Virus record (IMG/VR): IMGVR_UViG_3300030117_004420
Span: 1-24,375 of that record
Origin: a virus
Strand: one strand, 5' to 3'
DNA: 24,375 nt
Positions 5,733 to 13,092 of this stretch are shown piece by piece. Both the position numbers and the translations under genes were made by a program. Position 1 is the first letter of the stretch; each line of letters begins with the position of its first letter. The notes under the pieces were generated by a model. It was given only the letters and a program-made list of their open reading frames with translations. It did not search any database and was not told where the DNA came from.

Positions 5733-6456
5733 GTCTATTATAACCCTTCTGAAAATACTCATCAGAAGGTTCGCAACTCAAACAGATTCTCTTCGTGTTT
5801 TTCGCTGCTAAAGCAGTGGTAGCACTTCCACCATAAGGATCTACTACCACATCTCCTTCATTTGAATGTTTCTTAATTAACTCTTCAAACAAAGGTAGAG
5901 ACTTTTGTGTAGGATGAAATCTATCTTTACCAGAATAGATAGGATACTCGTACACACCTTTATCGTATTTACTGTTGAATGTCGCCTTTGAACCTTTCAC
6001 ACAACTAATAGCAATTTCTCTCGCATTATTAAGATAGGTATATTTTTGATTTACTGGAACAGGATTGGTTTTCAACCATTCAATAAATCTGAGTTTGGAA
6101 AATTTGACTTCTTCCAATAAATTTGACAGAGTTTCTATTTTCCATAGATCGAAAAAAATTATACAAGAACCACCTGGCTTCAATATTCGTTTGAATTCTG
6201 ATATAGCATATTTCAAATCATCAATTGTATAATTTTTATCCCACTCACCAAAGTCAGTATTGAATGCAAGATTGTTTTTACGTCCGTCTGGATGTATAAC
6301 GTGTTTACCACCAGCTTTCAAATGTTTTTTATATTCATCCATGCCAGTGTTTTTGGAGATGATGTAGGGTGGATCGGTCAGAACCAAATCTACACTATTT
6401 TTTTCGATACTGGATAGAAGTTCCTTATCGGTTTTTTTAGTGTATGATGACTTCAA
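5710..6456 (-). CDS. DNA amino-methyltransferase (N6-adenine or N4-cytosine), 248 aa
   Basis: Beta-class arrangement: catalytic DPPY at 28-31, a LKPGGSCIIFFDLW strand near 93-106, FHPTQKSLPL before the SAM site, and VVVDPYGGSATTALAAK (203-219) in the SAM-binding position. The usual FxGxG reads YGGSA, a slight departure. At 248 residues it has little room for a separate recognition domain. The start is TTG at 6456, with GGGAG 7 bases upstream; the first ATG is well past the catalytic motif, so TTG is the only workable start. It overlaps the nuclease candidate by 20 bases, the classic arrangement of a type II restriction-modification pair, and would protect phage DNA from that enzyme. It is distinct from the larger methyltransferase at 42-1340. 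Confidence 0.88.
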   Translation of the reverse strand: MKSSYTKKTDKELLSSIEKNSVDLVLTDPPYIISKNTGMDEYKKHLKAGGKHVIHPDGRKNNLAFNTDFGEWDKNYTIDDLKYAISEFKRILKPGGSCIIFFDLWKIETLSNLLEEVKFSKLRFIEWLKTNPVPVNQKYTYLNNAREIAISCVKGSKATFNSKYDKGVYEYPIYSGKDRFHPTQKSLPLFEELIKKHSNEGDVVVDPYGGSATTALAAKNTKRICLSCEPSDEYFQKGYNRLDFSTLL

Positions 6457-6973
6457 ACTCTTCTCCCTTCAAATCCTTAGTTGAAACAGAACCACCGATT
6501 CTTGGATCACTTGCGTATGGATTGTCAAAACTGTTTTTCCATTTAGGCCAAAGTAGTTTCCAAACTGTTTCGGCAGGAACTTTGAATGTCTTTACGAAAG
6601 TTCCATTATCGTAATTTATGATGGTCCAGTAGTGAAAAGGATCTCTCATAATTTTTTGTCTACAATATTTTTCCTGTTCTTCAAGATTGTCTTTACGACT
6701 AGTACCATTGTAAGAAAAAGAATGTGTCTTTTCGATTCCTTTTTTAGTAGTCCCTTTGTAGACAGTCGCTTTAAATTCAGCGGTTATCCCTTCATCATTT
6801 ACTCCATCTGAACCACCACCTACTTTTGTTAGATGAAATCCAAGCAAACTGGCTTGAAGATATTCAAAGGCACGATTATAATTAAAAGGATTACCAAGAC
6901 CCCTTCCATTGAATTCTTTCAAGAGATTCAATAAGTTTTCTGTCAATTCTTGGTCAGTCATATTTTCACTCAT
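6437..6973 (-). CDS. Putative PD-(D/E)XK endonuclease (restriction-enzyme candidate), 178 aa
   Basis: The segment GGGSDGVNDEGITAEFKAT (52-70) has the spacing of a PD-(D/E)XK active site: Asp56, then Glu66-Phe-Lys68, with Glu38 in the preceding helix FEYLQASLLG as a possible extra metal ligand. The size suits a simple type II restriction endonuclease. The ATG at 6973, joined to the upstream stop as TGATG and preceded by AAGGGGAT, is preferred over the TTG at 6991. The 3' end overlaps the methyltransferase gene, and this partnership is the strongest argument for restriction activity. The family is not one I can name, and the fold call is by motif only. It might instead be a phage nuclease attacking host DNA. 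Confidence 0.6.
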   Translation of the reverse strand: MSENMTDQELTENLLNLLKEFNGRGLGNPFNYNRAFEYLQASLLGFHLTKVGGGSDGVNDEGITAEFKATVYKGTTKKGIEKTHSFSYNGTSRKDNLEEQEKYCRQKIMRDPFHYWTIINYDNGTFVKTFKVPAETVWKLLWPKWKNSFDNPYASDPRIGGSVSTKDLKGEEFEVIIH

Positions 6974-7221
6974 CAATATCCCCTTTTCCAAAGAGTTGTC
7001 ATTTTCTTACCACTCAACCAAATGGTCATTGATTCATACACATCAAATGATGTTCCCATTATCGATTCCATAATATCAAAAACAGGAAGTGTCTTACGAT
7101 CATTAGGTTCCCAGAAGGAATCGGTGTTTCTCGCTTCGATCAACCTTCGAGCGATTTTGTGGGCTGCATCAACTGAAGAAACTGTTTTCACAATCTTTCT
7201 ACCAGAGCGAAATTCAATCAT
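6973..7221 (-). CDS. Small hypothetical protein, 82 aa
   Basis: Unrecognised mixed alpha/beta protein. It opens MIEFRSGRKIVKTVSSVD, continues with a basic helix (AHKIARRLIEAR), and ends with Trp and Lys-rich WLSGKKMTTLWKRGY. No membrane span or clear helix-turn-helix is visible. A longer frame starts with TTG at 7248, but the ATG at 7221 has GGAG 8 bases before it and lies at a normal distance from promoter P2, so it was chosen. The stop overlaps the nuclease-candidate start (TGATG), so it heads the nuclease-methyltransferase operon. A role as controller or accessory protein is possible but unsupported by motif. Confidence 0.65.
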   Translation of the reverse strand: MIEFRSGRKIVKTVSSVDAAHKIARRLIEARNTDSFWEPNDRKTLPVFDIMESIMGTSFDVYESMTIWLSGKKMTTLWKRGY

Positions 7222-7237
7222 ATCAAATCTCCGAAAG

Positions 7238-7268
7238 GGGTTTCTCAATCACTCACACTTATATAATA
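7238..7268 (-). repeat. Repeat of the early-promoter start region (copy of 4621-4651)
   Basis: These 31 bases match 4621-4651 with one difference. They cover the -10 box and the first transcribed bases of P2 and P1, reading GTGAGTGATTGAGAAACCC downstream of the -10 on the minus strand. The upstream half of P1 is instead matched by P3 at about 7395-7430. The copies suggest spread of a promoter cassette within the genome. Confidence 0.8.
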
Positions 7269-7291
7269 ACAAACTGAAGTCACAATGTCAA
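7263..7291 (-). promoter_or_regulatory. Sigma70-type early promoter P2
   Basis: Minus strand TTGACA (7291-7286), 17 bases, TATTAT (7268-7263), with an A7 tract just upstream. Predicted start near 7256, about 35 bases before the ATG at 7221. It would drive the small hypothetical, nuclease candidate and methyltransferase. Confidence 0.85.
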
Positions 7292-7319
7292 ATTTTTTTC
7301 AAATAAAACTTTTTTCTCT

Positions 7320-7364
7320 GGGCGGTCGTGCTGCTCCCGCACCCCTCGCTGACGGAGGAGCTCC
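7320..7364. other. GC-rich island between two early promoters (possible structured RNA)
   Basis: About 45 bases are roughly three-quarters G+C, in sharp contrast to the AT-rich surroundings. On the minus strand, CTCCTC and GAGGGG can pair around loop CGTCAGC, and GTGC/GCAC around GGGAGCA; GGAGCTCC at 7357-7364 is a palindrome. It would be transcribed from P3 and lies upstream of P2. It may be a small RNA, a leader structure or a relic of an insertion. Short frames on both strands (38 and 28 codons) lack ribosome binding sites. Confidence 0.5.
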
Positions 7365-7397
7365 ATTAAAAATCATCAATCTCAACCTCACAAGTAT

Positions 7398-7426
7398 ATA
7401 ATACCAAGAAGAAACCCCGATGTCAA
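7398..7426 (-). promoter_or_regulatory. Sigma70-type early promoter P3
   Basis: Minus strand TTGACA (7426-7421), 17 bases, TATTAT (7403-7398), again with an A-tract before the -35. Its spacer shares the GAAACCC sequence of P1. It directs transcription through the GC-rich island into P2 and the nuclease operon. Confidence 0.83.
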
Positions 7427-7434
7427 GTTTTTTT

Positions 7435-7770
7435 TCAACTTTTTTGCATATTGATCATCATCATAAGTCCTCGACCAGCCTCGATTGCAGTATCAACGAT
7501 CCAATCTAGGTTCTCTTCGTCATAGTTCCACTTCCCTTTGACATATTCCACAAGTTCATCGTATTCCTCATCTGTCAAATCTTCAATCTCTGGAAGAACC
7601 TCTTCAATGTCATCTACCGCCTCAAAGAGTTTTTTCACAGGGTCAATGAAATATCTTGCATCACTCCATGACATTTCACCATCTGCTTTTGCTTTACCGA
7701 CTGCTTCTACAAACGAGAATACGAAATCGATAATATCTCTCGTTTCTTCAATACCTCTTTTCTCAGCCAT
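7435..7770 (-). CDS. Acidic hypothetical protein, 111 aa
   Basis: Strongly acidic, mainly helical protein with no recognised domain. It contains IIDFVFSFVEAVGKAKADGE, an acidic centre (DDIEEVLPEIEDLTDEEYDE) and ends in a Met-rich tail. No export signal is evident; hydrophobic parts are too short for membrane spans. The ATG at 7770 overlaps the deformylase end by 8 bases and is preceded by AAGGAAAC, so it is part of the same transcript. Acidic phage proteins of this size can mimic DNA or bind host proteins, but nothing specific supports that. The gene ends just before the upstream elements of promoter P3. Confidence 0.72.
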   Translation of the reverse strand: MAEKRGIEETRDIIDFVFSFVEAVGKAKADGEMSWSDARYFIDPVKKLFEAVDDIEEVLPEIEDLTDEEYDELVEYVKGKWNYDEENLDWIVDTAIEAGRGLMMMINMQKS

Positions 7771-8290
7771 TTCTTTGTTTCCTTTCTGCTTTGCGTTTTA
7801 GGATTTTACGTTTCTTCATTGCGGATTTCAGTTTGAAGTCCGATACACTATCTATAAAAAGTTCACCTTCCATATGTTCCATTTCATGTTGGAAGATTAT
7901 GGACAACAGACCACCGAAACTTCCAAATTGTTCTGTTCCGTCTTTGAACTCAAATTTTGTTCCAATTGTTTCTGCTCTTTTAACAGGCATAAAAAGATAA
8001 GGAAAAGACAGACATCCCTCTTTTTCATAAAGTTCTTCGTCACTCCATTCAACAATATCTGGATTGAATACCACCATAGGATCACCATCTGTAATCATTG
8101 CAAATGCTTTGATGGGAAGACCAATTTGATTCGCAGACAAACCAATGCCGTTGTAATGAAACATATTATCAATCAAACGTTTCTCAAGTTTATCTGGGTC
8201 TTCGTGTGGACTATCAAAATCAAAACGATGAGGAACTTCTCGTAGAAAAGGATCTTTCTCATCGATTAAGGGCATAACCAAATCACTCAT
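7763..8290 (-). CDS. def: Peptide deformylase, 175 aa
   Basis: Metalloenzyme that removes the formyl group from the N-terminal methionine of new proteins. All three signature motifs are present: GIGLSANQ (48-55), EGCLS (91-95) with metal-binding Cys93, and QHEMEHMEG (134-142) with His135, catalytic Glu136 and His139. The third motif is HEMEH rather than the usual HEXDH. A basic tail of about 25 residues (KSAMKKRKILKRKAERKQ) follows the core. The ATG overlaps the upstream stop (ATGA). Marine phages often carry this enzyme, where it may keep translation efficient late in infection. Here it sits beside gp46, away from the structural genes. Confidence 0.93.
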   Translation of the reverse strand: MSDLVMPLIDEKDPFLREVPHRFDFDSPHEDPDKLEKRLIDNMFHYNGIGLSANQIGLPIKAFAMITDGDPMVVFNPDIVEWSDEELYEKEGCLSFPYLFMPVKRAETIGTKFEFKDGTEQFGSFGGLLSIIFQHEMEHMEGELFIDSVSDFKLKSAMKKRKILKRKAERKQRNG

Positions 8291-8520
8291 AATTTTAACT
8301 CTTTCTTGAGGTTTTTTAAATCTTGTTCAAGACGATCAATACGCATAGATAATAATTCTACTGGCGAATAATAACGTGGAACTGCTTTATTTGCTTTTGT
8401 TTGCCAGGTTTCACCACCAGTTACACCAATCCTTTCAACAGTTTCTCGACCATTCTTTTTATTATGCTCATCAATGTCATCAATATAATCACCTGCTGTT
8501 GTAAATTTCAAATCATTCAT
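8287..8520 (-). CDS. Small hypothetical protein, 77 aa
   Basis: No known domain. The N-terminal half is polar and probably flexible (TAGDYIDDIDEHNKK, then GVTGGETWQTKANKAVPRYY), and the last 25 residues form a leucine-containing heptad helix (LLSMRIDRLEQDLKNLKKEL), likely a short coiled coil for self-association. It overlaps the gp46 stop at its start and the deformylase ATG at its end, both as ATGA, so it is translated in series with them. Its place directly after gp46 hints at a link to replication or recombination, but nothing more can be said. Confidence 0.7.
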   Translation of the reverse strand: MNDLKFTTAGDYIDDIDEHNKKNGRETVERIGVTGGETWQTKANKAVPRYYSPVELLSMRIDRLEQDLKNLKKELKL

Positions 8521-10235
8521 ACTGTCTCTATTTTACTGAAGTTTTTCTCTTTCACAAACTTGATTGTGCTAAGGAACTTATCATAAAGGATTTCTCCCTT
8601 ATGTGAAATCACGAACACATTGGTATTCTCGTCCATTGTGTTTATGATTTTGAGGAATGCATCAGTTCCATCTGCATCAAGAGAAGAGTCAAACACCTCA
8701 TCCATAATAAGCAGATTGGTGTTGACACTATTCTTGAGTTTTGCAACCTGACGCCATGTGAACAGAAGTGCAAGGTCAATCCTCATCTTCTCTCCCTCTG
8801 AAAAAGAAGAGTAAGTAAACTCATCACGATATTGAGAACGAATTGTCTCGTTGAAGTTTTCGTCAATCGAGAAGTTGATGAGGAAGTCAAGCTCGTTCAA
8901 ATACTTGTTCACATACTTGTTGATAATCGGCACATACTGTTTGATAATCTTTGTCTTGATTCCTGTGTCACGCAGAAGTTCATGTGCATAGTCATATAGT
9001 TGTTTCTGTTCAGTCAACTTTGCATAATCCTGCAAACACTCTTCAAGATTCTGTTGTAATAATTTTAACTCATCTTTCTCTGTATTGTCAAGTTTTTTCT
9101 TATCTCTAAGTTTTTGAATCTCATTTGTAGTTTTCTCTATATTTTCATCTAATGAACTGATGTAAGATTGAAGTGCTGCAACTTTCTTATTCTTTTCTAC
9201 GATTGACTGACCAATCTCTTGAAACTCAAACAAAGTTTGTTCCAAAGAATCTATTTCTGATTGTATGTCATCAATAGCATCGTCATATTTCTTTGATTGA
9301 TCCAACAATTGTGTATTTCGTGTCTTCTTGAAAGTTTCATTGATAGGTTGTTCACATACTGGACAATCGTCATTCTTGGTGAAAAACTCTCGTTGTTTGT
9401 CCACCTCCGATTTCTTTGCGCCAATCTTGTTCTGTACTTTGTTGTATTCCTTTGTCTTCTTCTTGACTGCACTCTCATCCGTCAACTTTTTTCCAAGAGT
9501 TCCTATCTCCACTTGAAGTGCAGCTACTGTATCAGTTTCTTCTTTGATTGTCTTTCTATAATTATCAATGTCTTTTTCTTTTTGTAATATGACTGACTCG
9601 TTATCCACCTTGAGGCGTTCAATGTAATCCTCTTGTATCTTTATCTTCTGGTTGTACAATCCCTTCTCTACCTCAAGAGTTCCCAAGTCATCTTTCAACT
9701 CCAAGTTCTTTTTCTTGAGAACAGTATTCATTGTTGAGAAGATTTGTATGTCAAGCAAGTCCTCAACAATCGCTCGTCTGTCTGATTGCTTGAGTTGCAT
9801 AAATGGTTCAAAACTTGAACTTCCGAGCAGAACAATTTGAGTGAATGATTTGTAGTTCAGTTTGAGAATGACCTTTTCCAAATACTCTTGATAATCTCTA
9901 TTATTTGCCAACTGGTCAATCAACTTACCATTCAGATGAATCTCAAACAGATTTGGTTTTACACCTCTGCGAACAGTATAATTCTTCTTTCCAATCGTAA
10001 ACTCAATCTCTACCAACAAACCCTTTTCGTTGATGGTATTCACCAGTTGAGGTTTGTTGATATTCCGATATGCTTTTCCAAACAACCCAAAGGTCAGAGC
10101 ATCAAGAATAGTTGACTTACCAGAACCATTCTCTCCAATGATAAGAGTTGTTGGTGACCTGTCAAAGAAGACAGTTGTTGGATTATCTCCTGTTGACAGA
10201 AAATTAGACCAAGAAATCTTTTTAAATGTAATCAT
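8517..10235 (-). CDS. 46: gp46 recombination nuclease ATPase subunit (Rad50/SbcC-like), 572 aa
   Basis: SMC-like ATPase of the gp46/gp47 complex, which resects DNA ends for recombination-dependent replication and host DNA degradation. The N-terminal Walker A GENGSGKST is at 34-42, a Q-loop-like stretch follows, long coiled coils run from about 170 to 410, and the zinc hook CPVC is at 291-294. The C-terminal ABC signature FSEGEKMRIDLALLF lies near 478 and Walker B LLIMDEVFDSSLD near 515. Length matches T4 gp46 (about 560). The ATG overlaps the upstream stop (ATGA). Its partner gp47 is two genes upstream. Core function is certain from motifs and context. Confidence 0.96.
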   Translation of the reverse strand: MITFKKISWSNFLSTGDNPTTVFFDRSPTTLIIGENGSGKSTILDALTFGLFGKAYRNINKPQLVNTINEKGLLVEIEFTIGKKNYTVRRGVKPNLFEIHLNGKLIDQLANNRDYQEYLEKVILKLNYKSFTQIVLLGSSSFEPFMQLKQSDRRAIVEDLLDIQIFSTMNTVLKKKNLELKDDLGTLEVEKGLYNQKIKIQEDYIERLKVDNESVILQKEKDIDNYRKTIKEETDTVAALQVEIGTLGKKLTDESAVKKKTKEYNKVQNKIGAKKSEVDKQREFFTKNDDCPVCEQPINETFKKTRNTQLLDQSKKYDDAIDDIQSEIDSLEQTLFEFQEIGQSIVEKNKKVAALQSYISSLDENIEKTTNEIQKLRDKKKLDNTEKDELKLLQQNLEECLQDYAKLTEQKQLYDYAHELLRDTGIKTKIIKQYVPIINKYVNKYLNELDFLINFSIDENFNETIRSQYRDEFTYSSFSEGEKMRIDLALLFTWRQVAKLKNSVNTNLLIMDEVFDSSLDADGTDAFLKIINTMDENTNVFVISHKGEILYDKFLSTIKFVKEKNFSKIETV

Positions 10236-10456
10236 TCTGTTTCATTCAATAATTGTGGTTTAGTTCCATTTTCAAACTGATAGTCAGATTCTTTGATTTT
10301 GTCTTCTAACACTCTGAGAATAAAATTATTAAGTGTCATTTTGTGTTCATGAGCTGCAAGTGACAATTGCACTATTGTTTTGTCATCAAGAGCGAGTTCC
10401 ACATCTACTGTTTCTCTATCCATTTTTTCTCTTATTTCATGATGGTCGTGTAACAT
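10232..10456 (-). CDS. Small protein with possible ribbon-helix-helix fold, 74 aa
   Basis: The central region (RETVDVELALDDKTIVQLSL, then HEHKMTLNNFILRVLEDKI) follows the strand-helix-helix pattern of Arc/CopG-type DNA-binding proteins: an alternating VDVELAL strand, a helix, and a second helix ending in LEDKI. A frame extends to 10498, but the ATG at 10456 has AAGGA five bases before it, overlapping the stop of the 2OG oxygenase gene, so I take that start. It lies between gp47 and gp46, where other T4-type phages also carry small genes of unknown role. DNA binding is inferred. Confidence 0.6.
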   Translation of the reverse strand: MLHDHHEIREKMDRETVDVELALDDKTIVQLSLAAHEHKMTLNNFILRVLEDKIKESDYQFENGTKPQLLNETE

Positions 10457-10463
10457 ATTTTCC

Positions 10464-11357
10464 TTATGATTGATGAAATCTACCAACATCCCCTTCAAAA
10501 TGTTTTACTTCAGAATCCTCTTTTTGTTTTTCTATTGTTAGAGTTGGAATCTCACCTTTGTAGGTTGTTTGACCCTCTTTCATTTGTTTAGTTTGGTTTG
10601 CTTCCAACAACTGTTTTTGTTGTTCTTGTTGTGCTTTTATTTCATCCTCAGTTGCAAAAATAGCATTGAAAGACACACTTCTTCTTTCTCCTTTTCCATC
10701 AGCAGTTCTGAACGGATAGACAAAATGTGATTGTTGTGCTGGGAAGACGAAGAAATCACCAACCTGAGGCCTCCAAGAAAATTGTGGTGATACTAACTGA
10801 CCATCATTACAAGTACTGTTTACAAACACAATATTTCCATCGTCTTCCCTACCTTTTTTTCTACTTGGAAGATACTCTGGTATTTTGAGATACATCACAG
10901 AAGATAATTGACATTCGGTGTGAATGTGCATTGGATTATATTCACCATCCTTTTGTGAGATAATCCACATTGACAACATTTGAGTCAACCATTTTTCTTG
11001 TTGAATCGCTTGTTCATTGCCTGGGTGTTGTTGTGATTTAGCAGAAATTACATAGTGACGAATTATGTCCATGAAAAAACCATAGATTCCTGCTTCGTGT
11101 AATTTTTCATGGTCTACATACAATTCGTGTTCTATTTGTCCTGCGAGATTATGACCCCAACTTTTTTCATTTTCTGCGTTGTCTACCATTTCGTCTGTAA
11201 TCTCAAGCATTTTACCCAAAATAGCATCTGGTAATTTTGTCTTCATCACAAAAGTAGACCAAGGTTGAATCATTGTCATATTCAACTCAAACTTTTGTTT
11301 TGCTACGGGTTTTTTTCTTTCTTTTCTTTGTTGCATTCTTCTTTGTTGTCTGTTCAT
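10464..11357 (-). CDS. 2OG-Fe(II) oxygenase superfamily protein, 297 aa
   Basis: Double-stranded beta-helix oxygenase that would use 2-oxoglutarate, Fe(II) and oxygen to hydroxylate an unknown substrate. The core shows NPMHIHTECQLSSVMYL (141-157) with His144, His146 and Glu148, then GDFFVFPAQQSHFVYPF (200-216) with distal His211, and RRSVSFNAIF with Arg226 as the likely 2-oxoglutarate contact. This matches the phage-rich family with a H-x-H...LSxVxYL signature. The first 20 residues are very basic (RQQRRMQQRKERKK) and could bind nucleic acid; a Gln/Lys-rich tail follows the core. The ATG overlaps the gp47 stop and has GGAG upstream. Such genes are frequent in marine T4-type phages; substrates are unproven. 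Exact iron ligands are uncertain. Confidence 0.8.
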   Translation of the reverse strand: MNRQQRRMQQRKERKKPVAKQKFELNMTMIQPWSTFVMKTKLPDAILGKMLEITDEMVDNAENEKSWGHNLAGQIEHELYVDHEKLHEAGIYGFFMDIIRHYVISAKSQQHPGNEQAIQQEKWLTQMLSMWIISQKDGEYNPMHIHTECQLSSVMYLKIPEYLPSRKKGREDDGNIVFVNSTCNDGQLVSPQFSWRPQVGDFFVFPAQQSHFVYPFRTADGKGERRSVSFNAIFATEDEIKAQQEQQKQLLEANQTKQMKEGQTTYKGEIPTLTIEKQKEDSEVKHFEGDVGRFHQS

Positions 11358-12412
11358 ACTGTCTCCACTGTTAATGCCTCATTATAAAGGTCTTGCATCA
11401 ATTTATTCAGTTCACCCTTATTGGTGATTTGTAAACTATCCACACAATTTCTGATTACACACATCGTATCTTCCACATCTTCAATACTCTCTAAATCTTC
11501 ACCCAAATCTTCAATATCAAAAAGATTATCTATGATTGAAATATTACCTACTCCAACCTTGATAAGTCCGTCCATCAGAGCCTCAAACATATACTGATTG
11601 GTCTTATTCTTGATGATGATTTTGACATAACAATCTTTGTACCTTGACAAGTCCTGTTCTGGTTCTTGTCCTTCAGAATCATCGTAATAAATCTTGTGAA
11701 ACATAGAAAAAGGGTTTGGTATAAACTCCGTATCCAATGTTTCAGTATCAAAGATGTGAAATCCTCTTTGATCATTGTAATCTGCCCATGTCATCTCATA
11801 TGGGTTTCCAAGGTAGTGAATATTACCTGTGATAGAACGATGATGAAAATGACCACTAAACACTTTACGATAAGCTTTGAAAAGAGATGGAGAAAAACCA
11901 TCTGTACTGATTGAACCTTTTGTGTGTTCTATTCCATCTAAGTGCAAATGACCAAATACAACTGGGCATCTTGACTTCTCAACCATCGACATTGACATCT
12001 CATGATTGTCCTCACATATCCAAGGAAGAATCAATACTTCCGTATTTCCTAACTTCACAACCGAAGGCTCTTCGTAGTAAGAAAGATAATCATACCCATC
12101 CATCAATTCACGAACAGCATTCACTTCCAGAGTATTCTTAAAGTAAATATCGTGATTTCCAATAATGATTGAGGTTGGTATCTTCAGTTCATTCAAAGGT
12201 CCAAGAAATATTTCTCTCATTGTGTTGAGAGTTTTGTAGTTGATGAACTTTCGTCTGTCAACTATGTCGCCTAAGTGAATCACTCCATCCACTTTTCGTT
12301 CTATGAGAGTTGGAAAGAAAACCTCTTCGTAAAACCTACGAAAGAAGTTTGCAAAAATCAAACTATCGTTTCTTGCTCCAAAATGAGTATCGGTTATGAG
12401 TGCATATTTCAT
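11354..12412 (-). CDS. 47: gp47 recombination nuclease subunit (Mre11/SbcD-like), 352 aa
   Basis: Metallophosphoesterase partner of gp46. The metal-binding motifs occur in order: DTHFG (Asp8, His10), HLGDIVDRR (Asp49), IIGNHDIY (Asn86, His87), FGHLHLDG and SGHFHHRS. The last 100 residues form the regulatory and gp46-binding part, with an acidic stretch (LFDIEDLGEDLESIEDVED). Length matches T4 gp47 (339). The ATG overlaps the gp55 stop (ATGA), with AGGAA upstream, so sigma factor and nuclease are co-translated. With gp46, UvsY and UvsW in the same window, the recombination machinery is nearly complete here; UvsX must lie elsewhere. Confidence 0.95.
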   Translation of the reverse strand: MKYALITDTHFGARNDSLIFANFFRRFYEEVFFPTLIERKVDGVIHLGDIVDRRKFINYKTLNTMREIFLGPLNELKIPTSIIIGNHDIYFKNTLEVNAVRELMDGYDYLSYYEEPSVVKLGNTEVLILPWICEDNHEMSMSMVEKSRCPVVFGHLHLDGIEHTKGSISTDGFSPSLFKAYRKVFSGHFHHRSITGNIHYLGNPYEMTWADYNDQRGFHIFDTETLDTEFIPNPFSMFHKIYYDDSEGQEPEQDLSRYKDCYVKIIIKNKTNQYMFEALMDGLIKVGVGNISIIDNLFDIEDLGEDLESIEDVEDTMCVIRNCVDSLQITNKGELNKLMQDLYNEALTVETV

Positions 12413-13005
12413 GCAGGAAGTTCCTCGTTAAGATAGGTTGTCAAAGGAGACATCTTTGCTAATTTTGTATCTACTTTCTCTTTGGGTTTTTTCTTTTTTC
12501 TTTTCTTCTCTTCAAATGCGTAGATGAAATCATATATTGTAGCACGTTTATCAGCAGTAAGAGGTGATGCTCCAGTTGAAATAAAATCCTCTGACTCCAT
12601 AGAACTAGTATCGGAATTCTCTTCTAGCGAATCAAACTCATTCATAGTTTTGTACTTGATGTACAGTTGTTTCTTCTCTTTCTCAATTCTTCTTAAAAAC
12701 GCATAGTAAATAATTTGAGTAAAGTAAGCAAATGGATTTTGTGATTTTTCTGGGTTAAAATTATTAGCATACATCACGCAATTTTCTATCCCATCACTCA
12801 CCATTTCTTCACGAAATGCATAGTTGATAAAGTTTGGTCGATGTGATAATTTTTCTGCAATTTTCAAAAAACATTCTCCTGCATAATCTGGAATTACTGG
12901 TGGCTCTATATCGTTATCTTTAGCAATTAAATATTGTTCACGATATTCGCTCATAACCTCAAGGAGTTTAGAATTATCAACATAATGTTGTTTCTTTCTT
13001 GGCAC
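12409..13005 (-). CDS. 55: gp55 late-transcription sigma factor, 198 aa
   Basis: Small divergent sigma factor that directs host RNA polymerase to TATAAATA late promoters, three of which are seen in this window. Region-2-like sequence ENCVMYANNFNPEKSQNPFA, then YFTQIIYYAFLRRIEKEKK (about 75-115), matches the -10-binding helix of gp55 and sigma70 proteins. The C-terminus is acidic then Lys-rich (EEKKRKKKKPKEK), the area that meets the sliding clamp. The start is GTG at 13005 with AAGGAA upstream; no in-frame ATG precedes it. It has its own consensus early promoter (13040-13068). Length is close to T4 gp55 (185), and the neighbours UvsW and gp47 match the usual marine order. Confidence 0.92.
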   Translation of the reverse strand: MPRKKQHYVDNSKLLEVMSEYREQYLIAKDNDIEPPVIPDYAGECFLKIAEKLSHRPNFINYAFREEMVSDGIENCVMYANNFNPEKSQNPFAYFTQIIYYAFLRRIEKEKKQLYIKYKTMNEFDSLEENSDTSSMESEDFISTGASPLTADKRATIYDFIYAFEEKKRKKKKPKEKVDTKLAKMSPLTTYLNEELPA

Positions 13006-13039
13006 AGGGTTCCTTTCATAAATTTAATCATATAAGAGT

Positions 13040-13068
13040 ATTATACACGACTACAAATAAAATGTCAA
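13040..13068 (-). promoter_or_regulatory. Consensus sigma70 promoter for gp55
   Basis: Minus strand TTGACA (13068-13063), 17 bases, TATAAT (13045-13040): an exact consensus promoter. The predicted start near 13033 gives a leader of about 28 bases before the gp55 GTG codon. It would let the host polymerase make the late sigma factor early in infection. Confidence 0.9.
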
Positions 13069-13092
13069 GTTTGTTTTTTTCACTTGACATTT
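13060..13092. repeat. 11-bp inverted repeat joining two divergent -35 boxes
   Basis: AAATGTCAAGT (13060-13070) and ACTTGACATTT (13082-13092) are exact reverse complements around an 11-base T-rich centre. The arms contain the -35 boxes of the two back-to-back promoters, making the site symmetrical; it may serve as a shared operator or simply reflect the two promoters. Confidence 0.8.

Noticed and set aside
7222-7248. TTG start at 7248 for the 82-aa gene
   Set aside because: It lies in the first transcribed bases of P2 without a ribosome binding site; the ATG at 7221 has GGAG at normal spacing.
7285-7401. A 38-codon plus-strand frame and a 28-codon minus-strand frame over the GC-rich island
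   Set aside because: Neither has a ribosome binding site, and both include promoter boxes; they were kept as part of the island note only.
9251-9840. Frames on both strands inside gp46
   Set aside because: They are low-complexity shadows of the coiled-coil coding region.
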